In this document: positions 29,083-38,525 of the stretch, piece by piece
Numbering within the stretch: position 1 is the first letter of the stretch
Layout of the letters: every line of letters starts with the position of its first letter
Assembly (NCBI GenBank): GCA_029263115.1
Contig: JAJCYC010000230.1
Span: forward strand, 1 to 64,000
Length of the DNA stretch: 64,000 nt
Source: Pseudonocardia sp.
Lineage (GTDB): Bacteria > Actinomycetota > Actinomycetes > Mycobacteriales > Pseudonocardiaceae
Direction of reading: 5' to 3'
Translations under genes and position numbers: made by a program
The notes under the pieces: generated by a model
Databases searched by the model: none
What the model was told of the DNA's origin: nothing
Seen by the model: only the letters and a program-made list of their open reading frames with translations

Positions 29083-29984
29083 CACGAGCCCTCCCGGGTG
29101 GGGCGGCGAGCCTGCGCGGCGATCTGCGTCGCGCACCAGGCTGCCGCGGTCATCGGCAGGTAGTGCCCGGCATGGGGGTGCAGGCGGTGCGTGCCGACCG
29201 TCCGGGCGGCGAGAAGCTCGGCGGCGCGGGCGGGGACGGGCACCGGGTCGAGTGCGCCCTCCAGGAGCGAGATCGGGACCCCGGTCGCTCCCAGGTGTTG
29301 CAGGGCGGCTTCCCACGCGGGGTTGCGGATGATGTCGACCAGCGAGCCGCGGTAGGTGTCCCAGGTGTGTTTCACCGCGGCGCGGGCGATCGGAACGGGC
29401 AGGTCGGGACGCGCTGCGACCGCGAGCCAGGAGGCCGTCGTGCGGTGGGCGCACATCCATGCGCACATCGCGCGGGGCAGCGGTCCGTCGCCGGCGAGGA
29501 ACGCCTCCATCCGGCCCATGCGCCGTAATCCCTCGTCGGCCTCAGCGGCGTCGCGGTAGAGCGGCGGGCAGATTCCCACCACTCCGCGGATCCGATCGCC
29601 GAGCTCGGCGGCCCAGCGCAGGGCGAGGATCGATCCCATCGAGTGTCCCGCGGTGATGAGCGGGCGCCGGTGCAGGTGCAGCACCTCGAGCATGTCGTGC
29701 AGGGCGGCGAGGTGGTCGGCGGCGGCCAGCAGGCCTGGCTCCGCCGGGGAGTCGCCGAACCCGAGCAGGTCGGGAATGACGACCGTGGCGTGCTCGCCCA
29801 GCCGGTCGAACCCGGCGCCGAAGTAGTCGCCGGAGGCCACGAGGCCGTGCAGCAGCACGATGACCGGGTCACCGGTGCCGAAGACCCGCACCCGGAGTCG
29901 GCCGGCGAGCCGACTGCGGCCGGCGCCGGGCGCCCACCGCCGTGCCGTCGGCGATGTAGCGTGACGCGCAGCCCATCCGGTCAT
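29082..29984 (-). CDS. Alpha/beta hydrolase
   Basis: VIVLLHGLVASGDYFGAGFDRL, PLITAGHSMGSILAL, C-terminal HAGHYLPM. Confidence 0.85.
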   Translation of the reverse strand: MTGWAARHATSPTARRWAPGAGRSRLAGRLRVRVFGTGDPVIVLLHGLVASGDYFGAGFDRLGEHATVVIPDLLGFGDSPAEPGLLAAADHLAALHDMLEVLHLHRRPLITAGHSMGSILALRWAAELGDRIRGVVGICPPLYRDAAEADEGLRRMGRMEAFLAGDGPLPRAMCAWMCAHRTTASWLAVAARPDLPVPIARAAVKHTWDTYRGSLVDIIRNPAWEAALQHLGATGVPISLLEGALDPVPVPARAAELLAARTVGTHRLHPHAGHYLPMTAAAWCATQIAAQARRPTREGS

Positions 29985-30039
29985 CGACCCGGCGACGCCG
30001 AACGCGGCCAGGCCTCGGATCGATCCGGGCACAGCGTCG

Positions 30040-30990
30040 TCAGCCCAGTGTGGTGATGCACAGCGGCGACTGGGTGATGACCAATGCGGTGGCGATGACC
30101 GGCCCGACCAGCAGCCCGCCCAGGAGCACCGCGAGCCGCAAGCGCGCCGACGCCGGGGGGAACAGCAGCCGCTCGACCCGGTCGGCCACCCCGACCCCGG
30201 CGGCCCCCAACGCGGGCGCGGGCACGAGACCCGGTGCGGCCAGCGCGAGCAACGCACCCACCACGGTGTCGCCACCGTGTCGCTGGGCGGCGGCGTCGTC
30301 GGCGCGCATCTCGGCCAGGCGCGCGAGCTCGACGGTGCCTTCGGTGAACAGCCGCATCCCCGGCAGGGTCCTGGCCAGCGCACGGGCCAGGCCCAGGAGC
30401 TGGTGGTGGCGCCCGGCGAGGTGCGCGTGCTCGTGGTCCAGGACGGCGGCGAGCTGGTCGTCGGCGAGCGCGGCCAGGGCCCCGCTGGTGATGACGATGG
30501 TGGCGGGTCGGCCGGCGAGGCAGTAGACGCTGCGCTGCTCGACCTCCAGGACGACCGATCCGCCTGGGCCGCGGGCGGCGCCGCGCGCGGCCAGCACGGC
30601 GGCCTCGGCGTGCCGCCGGGAGTGCACGTGGGCGCGCCGGACCCCGGCACCGACACGCACGGCCAGCACGGCCAGGGCCAGGACCGTCGTCGCGGTCACC
30701 ACCGCGATGACGGCCTGCAGGAACCCGCCGTACCCGCCGACCGCCGCGGCCTGCAGGGTGGCGAAGCAGGCGGCGAGCAGCTGGTCGAGCCGGCCCCACC
30801 CGCGCACGAGGTCCGCCGTGAGCAGGACCCCGGCGAGCGCCCAGGACAGCACCACGCTACCCATCGCCGCCGACCACGCGGCCATCGCGAGCCGGGGCGC
30901 CGCACCGCTGCGGGTCGCCCGCGTCAGCAGCGGCGGGCCGAGAACGGCGACGACCATGCTGTAGGCCAGCAGACAGGCGGCGAGGCTCAC
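30040..30990 (-). CDS. M56-family (BlaR1-like) membrane metallopeptidase
   Basis: LAAVLDHEHAHLAGRHHQLL (HExxH), flanking TM segments; adjacent to BlaI. Confidence 0.85.
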   Translation of the reverse strand: MSLAACLLAYSMVVAVLGPPLLTRATRSGAAPRLAMAAWSAAMGSVVLSWALAGVLLTADLVRGWGRLDQLLAACFATLQAAAVGGYGGFLQAVIAVVTATTVLALAVLAVRVGAGVRRAHVHSRRHAEAAVLAARGAARGPGGSVVLEVEQRSVYCLAGRPATIVITSGALAALADDQLAAVLDHEHAHLAGRHHQLLGLARALARTLPGMRLFTEGTVELARLAEMRADDAAAQRHGGDTVVGALLALAAPGLVPAPALGAAGVGVADRVERLLFPPASARLRLAVLLGGLLVGPVIATALVITQSPLCITTLG

Positions 30991-31069
30991 GGTGTGTCCC
31001 GCCCGCCGCTCGACCGCCCACGTCGCGTGGTTCCCGCGCGGACCCCCGCGTCGATCGTCCGGCCCGCGA

Positions 31070-31501
31070 TCATCGATCGGGTCCGGACGCCCGGCGCGCC
31101 AACACCTGCTGCAGCCGGTCCAGATCGTCGGCGCTCATCTCGCCCACGAAATGGGTCAGCACCGCCTCGGAGTCCGGTCCGGCCGTCAACGCGTGGCGCA
31201 TCAGCCCGGCGGTGTGCTCGGCGTGGGTGAGCGCGGTCCGGTAGCGATAGGCCTTGCCCTCACGCTCCCTGGTGAGGTGCCCCTTGCGGTGCAGGTTGTC
31301 CATCGTCGACAGCACGGTGGTGTAGGCGATGGCGCGGTCGCGCTGCAACGTCTCGAGCACCTCGCGCACCGTGCCCGAGCCACCCGCGGCCCACAGCCGG
31401 TCCATCACCAGGGTCTCCAGATCTCCGAAGACCCGCACTCGGCTGCCCATCCGCCCCCACCGTCCGCCCTGCGGCTCTCGCCGACCCTGCGTACTCACCA
31501 T
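31070..31501 (-). CDS. BlaI/MecI/CopY-family transcriptional repressor
   Basis: FGDLETLVMDRLWAAGGSGTVREVLETLQRDRAIAYTTVLSTMDNLHRKGHLTREREGKAYRY. Confidence 0.88.
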   Translation of the reverse strand: MVSTQGRREPQGGRWGRMGSRVRVFGDLETLVMDRLWAAGGSGTVREVLETLQRDRAIAYTTVLSTMDNLHRKGHLTREREGKAYRYRTALTHAEHTAGLMRHALTAGPDSEAVLTHFVGEMSADDLDRLQQVLARRASGPDR

Positions 31502-31507
31502 ACCGGA

Positions 31508-31534
31508 GATACTGTCTAGGTACGGAGGGCGTAG
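31508..31534. promoter_or_regulatory. Candidate operator, motif family 1, upstream of blaI-like gene
   Basis: GATACTGTCTAGGTACGGAGGGCGTAG. Confidence 0.45.
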
Positions 31535-31682
31535 GTCCGGGACTCGGAGCAGTCTGCGGCGAGCCCTCGGAACGCGACCTGTCGGCCGCTCGCCTGTGGC
31601 TCGTCGGTCGCTCGTGGCCGCAACAGACCAGGCAGCCGGTTCGGCTGACGCCCTCGACACACTCGACGAAAGGCGGATTCTC

Positions 31683-31955
31683 ATGATGGACGGGATGACG
31701 GCAGGGATGACGGCAGGGATGGGGATCTGGATGCTCCTCGTGGTCCTCACCGTCGTCGCCCTGCTGGTGCTGGCGACTCTGGGCAGCGTGTGGTTCTACC
31801 GCCGGCTGCGCGGGCGGCAGCCCGACGGCGCTACGGTCACCGGCCGCGACGACGAGGACGCCGCCCTGCGCAGGCTCCGCGAGCGCTTCGCCGCGGGCGA
31901 GATCGACGAACAGGAGTACGAGAGCCGGCTCTCCGCACTCACCCACTGGCGCTGA
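31683..31955 (+). CDS. Small Met-rich membrane protein with SHOCT domain (paralogue of 13615-13878)
   Basis: MMDGMTAGMTAGMGIWM..TM..RLRERFAAGEIDEQEYESRLSALTHWR. Confidence 0.75.
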   Translation: MMDGMTAGMTAGMGIWMLLVVLTVVALLVLATLGSVWFYRRLRGRQPDGATVTGRDDEDAALRRLRERFAAGEIDEQEYESRLSALTHWR

Positions 31956-32078
31956 TCGCGGCCCCGCGCAAAGGCGGGTCGGGGACCCGGGCGCGTCCGC
32001 GACGAGAGGCGCCCGGCCTCAGCAGCGCGCGGCCGCATGTCCCGTCATCGGGTCGCCCGGTCCACCCCGAGCAGCTTG

Positions 32079-32108
32079 CTACTATCTCCGTACCGACACC
32101 GTAGATAG
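32079..32108. promoter_or_regulatory. Candidate operator, motif family 1, upstream of ccdA-like operon
   Basis: CTACTATCTCCGTACCGACACCGTAGATAG; reverse complement closely matches the 38453 site. Confidence 0.5.
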
Positions 32109-32141
32109 CGGTGGGCGAGGGCGAAGGGCAGGCCTGCCGCG

Positions 32142-33089
32142 ATGGGTGAGCTGCTGGTGGGGACCACGTTGCTGGTCTCGTTCCTGGGCGGGATGGTGGC
32201 CCTGCTGGCCCCGTGCTGCGTGTCGGTGATGCTGCCGGCCTACCTGGCGACCGGGTTCCGGCACCGGGGCGGCGTGCTGGTGGCCACCCTGGTGTTCGGG
32301 GCCGGGGTCGCCACGGTGATCCTGCCGATCGGGCTCGGTGCCGCGGTGCTGAGCCGGTTGTTCATCGAGCAGCACGCCACGATCTATCTCGTCGGCGGTG
32401 CGGTGATGGTGCTCGCAGGGGCGGCGGTGCTGTCGGGGTGGATGCCGAGGCTGCCGATGCCCGGCGGGCGCGGGTCCACCGGTGGCGGCTTCGGATCGGC
32501 CTACCTGCTCGGTGCGTTCTCCGGGATCGCCAGCGCGTGCTGCGCCCCGGTCCTGATCGGGATCGCGGTCCTGTCGGGCGCGTCCGCGTCGTTCCCGGCC
32601 GCGCTGGCCATCGGGCTGGCCTACGTGGCCGGGATGGTCGCCCCGCTGGCCGTCGCCGGGTTGCTGTGGGACCGGCACTCCGACCGCGCGACCCGGCTGC
32701 TCACCGCCCGCACGGTCGAGCTGCGGCTGGGTCGACTGCGGCGGCGGATGCCGCTGGGCGTGCTGCTGAGCGGGCTGTTGATGGTCGGGATGGGCGTGCT
32801 GGCCTGGGTGCTGGCGTTCGCCGGTCCCGGGATGGCGACCGACGGCTGGCAGGTCCGGGTCAGCGCCTGGCTGCAGCACACCGCCACCGGCACGGCACAG
32901 GCCCTGGACTGGGTGCCCGGCTGGGTGTTCGCCGCCGTGCTCGTCGGGGCCTTCGCAGTGGCCCTGCGTCGCGGGCTCCGCACCCGGGCCGCCCGCCGGG
33001 TCGACCTGGCCGACGGCGGTCCGCACGACCTCCCTGCCCTCGAGACGCCGCCGATCGCGGTGGACACCCTGAACACGAAGGAGTCCTGA
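32142..33089 (+). CDS. CcdA-like cytochrome c biogenesis/thiol transport membrane protein
   Basis: FLGGMVALLAPCCVSVMLPAYLATGF ... GIASACCAPVLIGIAVLSG. Confidence 0.8.
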   Translation: MGELLVGTTLLVSFLGGMVALLAPCCVSVMLPAYLATGFRHRGGVLVATLVFGAGVATVILPIGLGAAVLSRLFIEQHATIYLVGGAVMVLAGAAVLSGWMPRLPMPGGRGSTGGGFGSAYLLGAFSGIASACCAPVLIGIAVLSGASASFPAALAIGLAYVAGMVAPLAVAGLLWDRHSDRATRLLTARTVELRLGRLRRRMPLGVLLSGLLMVGMGVLAWVLAFAGPGMATDGWQVRVSAWLQHTATGTAQALDWVPGWVFAAVLVGAFAVALRRGLRTRAARRVDLADGGPHDLPALETPPIAVDTLNTKES

Positions 33090-33796
33090 TGAGTCGCAGC
33101 CAGATGAGCGGCAGCCGGGCCGAGGCCGCCGGCGCCCGCCGCTCGGCCGTCGGGAGGGCGCGCCGTTCGCAGCATTCGCGGACCCCATTAGTCGTGGTCG
33201 GGTCGGTGGTGCTGGCCCTTATCGCGCTGTTCGCCGTCTACACCTCGAGCACCACCGGTGACACCGTGGCGTCCGACCGTTACGACGTCGGTGACCCGGG
33301 GATCGGTGCCACCGCACCGGACTTCGTGCTGCCCGACGTGACGGCCGCGGCCGCCAGCGGGCCGGCGGCGAACGTGCGGCTGAGTGACTATCGCGGCGAG
33401 ACGGTGCTGCTGTACTTCCACGAGGGTCTGGGCTGCCAGCCCTGCTGGGACCAGATCCGCGACCTGCAGGCCGACCCGGGCCTGCTGGCCTCGGCCGGGA
33501 TCGACCGGCTGCTGACGATCACCAGCGGCCCGCAGGACCTGATCGCGCAGAAGATGCGCGACGACGGGCTGACCGCCCCGGCGCTGGCCGACACCGACCT
33601 CGCCGTCTCCGCCCAGTGGGAGGCCAACCGCTTCGGCATGATGGGCAACTCCCGCAACGGGCACACGTTCGTCCTGGTCGGGCCGGACGGGGTGATCGAG
33701 TGGCGCGCCGACTACGGTGGCCCTCCCAACTACACCATGTACGTCCCCGGACCCCAGCTGCTCGACGACCTGCGCGCCACCCGCCAGGCCGGATGA
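33089..33796 (+). CDS. Membrane-anchored peroxiredoxin-like/AhpC-TSA protein
   Basis: GATAPDFVLPDV...RLSDYRGETVLLYFHEGLGCQPCWDQIRDLQ. Confidence 0.8.
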   Translation: MSRSQMSGSRAEAAGARRSAVGRARRSQHSRTPLVVVGSVVLALIALFAVYTSSTTGDTVASDRYDVGDPGIGATAPDFVLPDVTAAAASGPAANVRLSDYRGETVLLYFHEGLGCQPCWDQIRDLQADPGLLASAGIDRLLTITSGPQDLIAQKMRDDGLTAPALADTDLAVSAQWEANRFGMMGNSRNGHTFVLVGPDGVIEWRADYGGPPNYTMYVPGPQLLDDLRATRQAG

Positions 33797-33803
33797 GCCG
33801 GCG

Positions 33804-34094
33804 ATGATCGAGGTCACCCTGCTCACCCAAGCCGACTGCCGGTTCTGCGAGATCGCCGACGCGGTACTGGCCCGGATCGCGCAGGACCATCCGATGACCG
33901 TCTGCCACGTCGGCCTGGACACCGACGACGGCCGGGCGCTGGCCGCGCGCCACGGCGTCGCGTTCGCCCCCGGCGTGCTGCTCGACGGGGAGATGTTCGG
34001 CTACGGGCGGCTCTCCGAACGGCGGCTGCGCCGCCACCTGGCCGGCCGCGACACGCGTACGCACGCCGACGGCAGCGAGGACATCCACCGGTGA
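33804..34094 (+). CDS. Glutaredoxin/thioredoxin-fold small protein
   Basis: VTLLTQADCRFCEIADAVLARIA (CxxC). Confidence 0.8.
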   Translation: MIEVTLLTQADCRFCEIADAVLARIAQDHPMTVCHVGLDTDDGRALAARHGVAFAPGVLLDGEMFGYGRLSERRLRRHLAGRDTRTHADGSEDIHR

Positions 34095-34720
34095 CCGCAG
34101 CCGTGCCCGGTCGACGCCGCTCGCCCGCCGTCGTGACCGTGCTGCTCGCGCTGCTGCTGGGCGGGTGCGGGGTCGGTACCGACGCGGTCGCCGCCAGCGG
34201 GACCTTCACCTTCGTCGCCCCCGGCGGGCAGACCCGCATCCTCTACGACCCGCCGCAGAGCCGCGGCTCGGTGCACGGTCTGTCCGGGGAGAGCCTGCTC
34301 GGGCCGGCCCGCACGGTCGGGCTCGAGGACTTCCCCGGGCAGGTGGTGGTGCTCAACGTGTGGGGTTCCTGGTGCGGCCCGTGCCGGGAGGAGGCACCCG
34401 GCCTGCAGCAGGTGTACGAGACCACCCGGGCGACGGGGGTCACCGTGCTGGGCATCGACGTGCGCGACGACCGAGACGCCGCGGCCGACTTCATGCGCGA
34501 CCGCGCGCTCACCTTCCCGTCGATCTTCGACAACCCCGGCCGGTCCCTGGTGGCCCTGCGCAGTTTCCCGCGCAACACCGTCCCGTCCACGATCGTGCTC
34601 GACCGCGAGCACCGGGTGGCCGCGGTGTTCCTCACCGCCGTCCGCGTCGGCGAGCTGCTACCGGTGGTGGCGCGCATCGCGGCCGAGCAGCCCGCGGCTG
34701 CGGCGGGGGTGGGGTCGTGA
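34091..34720 (+). CDS. TlpA/ResA-like lipoprotein thioredoxin
   Basis: LLLGGCG lipobox; VVVLNVWGSWCGPCREEAPGLQQVYE. Confidence 0.87.
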   Translation: MTAAVPGRRRSPAVVTVLLALLLGGCGVGTDAVAASGTFTFVAPGGQTRILYDPPQSRGSVHGLSGESLLGPARTVGLEDFPGQVVVLNVWGSWCGPCREEAPGLQQVYETTRATGVTVLGIDVRDDRDAAADFMRDRALTFPSIFDNPGRSLVALRSFPRNTVPSTIVLDREHRVAAVFLTAVRVGELLPVVARIAAEQPAAAAGVGS

Positions 34721-35553
34721 ACGGCCTGACCGAGCTGGCCATCTCCGGGCCGCTGCTGCTCGCCGCGGTGCTCGCGCTCGCCGCCGGCGCGGTGTCCTTC
34801 GCCTCACCGTGCTGCATCCCGCTCGTGCCCGGCTATCTCGCCTACCTCGCCGGTCTCGCCGGCACCTCGACCCCGCCACCCTCGCCGACACCGGCGTCCG
34901 CGGGGACCGACGATGTCAGCAGCGGCGGGCTGTCGCTCACCAAGAAGGCGGTGGCGCCCGGGGCGGGTCGTGCGCGGCTGGTCTTGGCGTCGTTGTTGTT
35001 CGTCGCCGGGTTCACCGTGGTGTTCACCGCCGCGATCATGGGCGTGCTCGGCCTGTCGGATCTGTTGTTGCTCAACGAGCAGGTGCTGCAACGCATCGGC
35101 GGCGTGGTGACCATCGCGATGGGGTTGGTGTTCCTCGGGGTGGTCCCGGTGATGCAGCGCGAGATGCGTCTGCACCACCGCCCCCGGCGCGGGCTGTGGG
35201 GGGCGCCGGTTCTCGGAGCGGTGTTCGGCCTGGGCTGGACGCCGTGCCTGGGCCCGACGCTGACCGGGGTGCTCGCCCTCGCCGCGGGCACCCAGGTCGG
35301 CCCGACCACCGTGCGCGGGCTGATCCTGGTGCTGGCCTACAGCCTGGGGCTCGGTCTGCCGTTCGTGTTCCTCGCGCTGGGCGCCGGGTGGGCGGTGCGC
35401 ACCACGAGCTGGCTGCGCCGCCACACCCGTGCCATCCAGCTCGCCGGCGGCGCGATGCTCGTGCTGGTCGGGGTGCTGCTCGTCACCGGGCTGTGGGGCA
35501 TCTTCATCGCGTGGCTGCGCGTCCCCGTCGGCGGCTTCACCGTCCCTCTCTAG
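34717..35553 (+). CDS. ccdA: CcdA cytochrome c biogenesis protein
   Basis: AGAVSFASPCCIPLVPGYLAYLAGLAG ... GLGWTPCLGPTLTGVLALA. Confidence 0.88.
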   Translation: MNGLTELAISGPLLLAAVLALAAGAVSFASPCCIPLVPGYLAYLAGLAGTSTPPPSPTPASAGTDDVSSGGLSLTKKAVAPGAGRARLVLASLLFVAGFTVVFTAAIMGVLGLSDLLLLNEQVLQRIGGVVTIAMGLVFLGVVPVMQREMRLHHRPRRGLWGAPVLGAVFGLGWTPCLGPTLTGVLALAAGTQVGPTTVRGLILVLAYSLGLGLPFVFLALGAGWAVRTTSWLRRHTRAIQLAGGAMLVLVGVLLVTGLWGIFIAWLRVPVGGFTVPL

Positions 35554-35581
35554 CCCCTCCAGCCGAAGTGGAAGCAGGACT

Positions 35582-36274
35582 GTGGCGGTGGTCCTCGTGG
35601 TGGACGACGAAGCAAAAATCCGGCACCTCGTGGGTTCCTACCTGGAACGGGAGGGGCACACGGTGCTGCTGGCCGCCTCCGGTGCCGCGGCGCTGGAGCT
35701 GGCCGTCGGTGCCGATCTGATGATCCTCGACCTGGGCCTGCCCGACCGGGCCGGTCAGGACGTCGCCCGCCATGTCCGGGAGACCCTCGAGCTGCCGATC
35801 ATCATCCTCACCGCGCGTGCCGGGGAGGCGGACCGGATCGCCGGGCTGCGCCTGGGCGCCGACGACTACGTGAGCAAGCCGTTCAGCCCTGGCGAGCTCG
35901 TCGCCCGGGTCGATGCGGTGCTGCGTCGCAGCGCTCCCAGCAGCCCCGACGGCGGGGCACGCTCGTTCGGCGAGGGCGTCCTGCGGATCGACGAACAGCG
36001 CCGTGAGGTGTGCGTCGACGGCCACCCCGTCACCATGACCCGCTCGGAGTTCGACCTGCTGACCGCGCTCGCGGCCCGGCCGGGACGGGTGTGGTCGCGC
36101 CGGGAGCTGGCGAACCGGATCCGTGGCGAGCGGGACGGTGGTGCCGAGGAGCGCGCCATCGACGCGCACGTCAAGAACCTGCGCCGCAAGCTCGACGACC
36201 CGCCGGCGGCGGCGCGGCTGGTGCTGACGGTGCCCGGCGTCGGCTACAAGCTCGGAGTGTCCCGCGATGGCTAG
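35582..36274 (+). CDS. OmpR-family response regulator
   Basis: VVLVVDDEAKIRHLV, ILDLGLPDRAG, GADDYVSKPFSPGEL, winged helix DAHVKNLRRKL. Confidence 0.92.
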   Translation: MAVVLVVDDEAKIRHLVGSYLEREGHTVLLAASGAAALELAVGADLMILDLGLPDRAGQDVARHVRETLELPIIILTARAGEADRIAGLRLGADDYVSKPFSPGELVARVDAVLRRSAPSSPDGGARSFGEGVLRIDEQRREVCVDGHPVTMTRSEFDLLTALAARPGRVWSRRELANRIRGERDGGAEERAIDAHVKNLRRKLDDPPAAARLVLTVPGVGYKLGVSRDG

Positions 36275-37688
36275 ACCGGTTCGGTGGAGGCGCAGCGGGG
36301 TCGCGCGTCGGCTCGCCCTGACGGTCATCGCGACCGCCGTCGGCGCGGCCGCGTTGACCGCGATCGTGGTCAACGTGGTCTTCGGTGCCCGGTTCGAGGG
36401 TTACCTCGACACCCAGCAGCAGGCCCGCGTCCAGCAGGTCGTCGCGTCGCTGACCGCCGACTACCGGACCGAGGGGGGCTGGCGCGCCGAATCGCTGGAC
36501 CAGCTGGCGGCAGGTCTGGTGATGTCCGGTTCGACGGTGACGGTGCAGGGAGCCGACGGGCGGCCCGTCTGGTCGCTTGCCGACTCCGGCGTCGATCCCG
36601 CGATCAGCGCGATGCACCGCGAGATGATGGGCGTGCCCGACCTCGGCCCCACCGTCACCGTGCCGGTGGTTGTCGGGGGGCGCCCGGTCGGGACCGCGAC
36701 GGTGCAGGTCCCGCAGGCCGTGTCCCCGATCGCGGACCTCGAGTTCCGTGACGCGGTGAACCAGCTGCTCCTGCTCGCCGCGGCGGGTGCCGCCGCGGCG
36801 GCCCTGCTCCTCGGGCTGCTGGTCGCCCGGCGCACCACCCGGCCGCTGGCCGAACTGACCGGAGCCGCCGACGACTTGGCCGCGGGCAACCGGGACCGCC
36901 GCGCCCGCGTGTCCTCCGCGGACGAGATCGGCGACCTGGCCCGGTCGTTCAACGCGATGGCCGACGCGGTGGACCGCGAGGACGAGCTGCGGCAGAGGTT
37001 CGCCGCCGACATCGCCCACGAGCTGCGGACCCCGCTGGCGATCCTGCGGGGCCAGCTCGAAGCGGTGCAGGACGGGATCACCCATCCGGACCGTCGGCTG
37101 ATCGACTCGCTGCACGAGGAGACCCTGCGGATGGGACGGCTCGTCGCGGACCTGGAGACCCTCGCCGACGCCGGCGCGGCCGGGTTCGGCCTGCGGCGTC
37201 GTGAGGTGGCGCTGCGGCCCCTGGTCACCGCCGCCCTCGACGGGCTGGCCGGTCACCTCGCCGAGCTCGAGCTCGAACTCGTCCGCAGGCTCGACGATGT
37301 CGACGTGTACGCCGATCCCGTCCGGATCAGCCAGGTCGTCACCAACCTGCTGACCAACGCCGCCATCTGGACCCCGCCCGGGGGCACGATCACCGTCACG
37401 CTCGCCCGCGGACCCGACGGGGTCGAGATCGCGGTCGCCGACACCGGCCCCGGCATACCTGACGACGAGATGCCGCGGGTGTTCGACCGGTTCTTCCGCG
37501 GCGCGGCCGCCCCCGCGGGGGGCTCTGGCATCGGGCTGGCCGTGGTGGTGGAACTCGTCCGCGCCCACGACGGCGACATCACCGTGGACAGCCGCCCCGG
37601 CCGCGGCAGCCGGTTCCTGGTGCGGCTCCCGGTGAACCACATCACCGAACCGCAGCGTGTTCATCGGATCTTCATGGCCCCTGCCTAG
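36267..37688 (+). CDS. Sensor histidine kinase
   Basis: HAMP, FAADIAHELRTPLAILRGQLEA, NLLTNA, DTGPGIPDDEMPRVFDRFFRG, GSGIGLAVV. Confidence 0.92.
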   Translation: MARPVRWRRSGVARRLALTVIATAVGAAALTAIVVNVVFGARFEGYLDTQQQARVQQVVASLTADYRTEGGWRAESLDQLAAGLVMSGSTVTVQGADGRPVWSLADSGVDPAISAMHREMMGVPDLGPTVTVPVVVGGRPVGTATVQVPQAVSPIADLEFRDAVNQLLLLAAAGAAAAALLLGLLVARRTTRPLAELTGAADDLAAGNRDRRARVSSADEIGDLARSFNAMADAVDREDELRQRFAADIAHELRTPLAILRGQLEAVQDGITHPDRRLIDSLHEETLRMGRLVADLETLADAGAAGFGLRRREVALRPLVTAALDGLAGHLAELELELVRRLDDVDVYADPVRISQVVTNLLTNAAIWTPPGGTITVTLARGPDGVEIAVADTGPGIPDDEMPRVFDRFFRGAAAPAGGSGIGLAVVVELVRAHDGDITVDSRPGRGSRFLVRLPVNHITEPQRVHRIFMAPA

Positions 37689-37731
37689 CGTCGAAATCGT
37701 CCACTTCGACGACCACGAACGGGAGACCACG

Positions 37732-38079
37732 ATGACGATCACGAACAAGGCCGCAATGGCGATCACCGGTGCGGTGCTGGTGGCGGTGCTCGGCGCAGCC
37801 GGCGCCGGTGTCGCCTTCGCCACGCCCTCGGCGGCACCGTCGGGAGCGGTCACCCAGGCCATCCCGGACGACGCAACCGGTCCGGCGAAGAACGAGTCGG
37901 CCCTCGAGGGCATGGACGAGATGATGCGGCAGATGGTCCAGGACATGCCTGCCGAGCAGCGTGACGCCGCCACCCGCATGCACGAGGAGATGCGTCCCGC
38001 GATGGCGTCGATGATGTCCGGGGACATGGCCGGCATGGACCAGATGGGCGAGCACCACGACGAGATGCCCACCGGCTGA
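37732..38079 (+). CDS. Met/His-rich exported protein, probable periplasmic copper-binding
   Basis: Signal peptide then GMDEMMRQMVQDMPAEQR...MASMMSGDMAGMDQMGEHHDEM. Confidence 0.7.
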   Translation: MTITNKAAMAITGAVLVAVLGAAGAGVAFATPSAAPSGAVTQAIPDDATGPAKNESALEGMDEMMRQMVQDMPAEQRDAATRMHEEMRPAMASMMSGDMAGMDQMGEHHDEMPTG

Positions 38080-38190
38080 TCATCCTCCCGTGGGCGGTCG
38101 GTGGCGCAGCGGGCCGGCGTGCCACCGCCCGCGGACGGCGTACCGCGGCAGCGCAGCCCGGCTTGGTCGAACGCGGACGCTACCGACAGC

Positions 38191-38376
38191 TCAGGGACCG
38201 CCCAGGTGGGAGCGGGAGGCGATGAGCAGCCGCGCGACCGGCGCCAGCTCCTCGATCTCCACCCGGCAGGCGGGGCAGCCATCGAGGTGTCGGACGAATG
38301 CCTCGACCTCCGCATCGGGCAGACCGCCGAGCAGGTACACCGCGGCGTCGATGGCATGGGAGCACGTCTCGACCAT
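38191..38376 (-). CDS. Small zinc-finger (ZAS/zf-HC2) anti-sigma-like protein
   Basis: METCSHAIDAAVYLLGGLPDAEVEAFVRHLDGCPACRVEIEELAPVARLL (HxxxCxxC). Confidence 0.7.
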   Translation of the reverse strand: MVETCSHAIDAAVYLLGGLPDAEVEAFVRHLDGCPACRVEIEELAPVARLLIASRSHLGGP

Positions 38377-38452
38377 GCGTTCCCTCCGCTGCGCGCCGGC
38401 GCGCCGAGCCCGCGTCCACCACCACATCGCGGACGTGGCGATCGACGAACCA

Positions 38453-38488
38453 ATCATCTACCGTGTCGGTACGGAGATAGTAGATGAT
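38453..38488. promoter_or_regulatory. Candidate operator/promoter, motif family 1
   Basis: ATCATCTACCGTGTCGGTACGGAGATAGTAGATGAT with perfect 8-bp terminal inverted repeats, upstream of 38526. Confidence 0.55.
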
Positions 38489-38525
38489 AGGGGCAGTCCC
38501 CTGTCGAGCCCACGAGGAGACATCG

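Noticed and set aside
36171-38453. 760-aa minus-strand ORF
   Set aside because: Antisense to the response regulator/histidine kinase; no recognisable domain.
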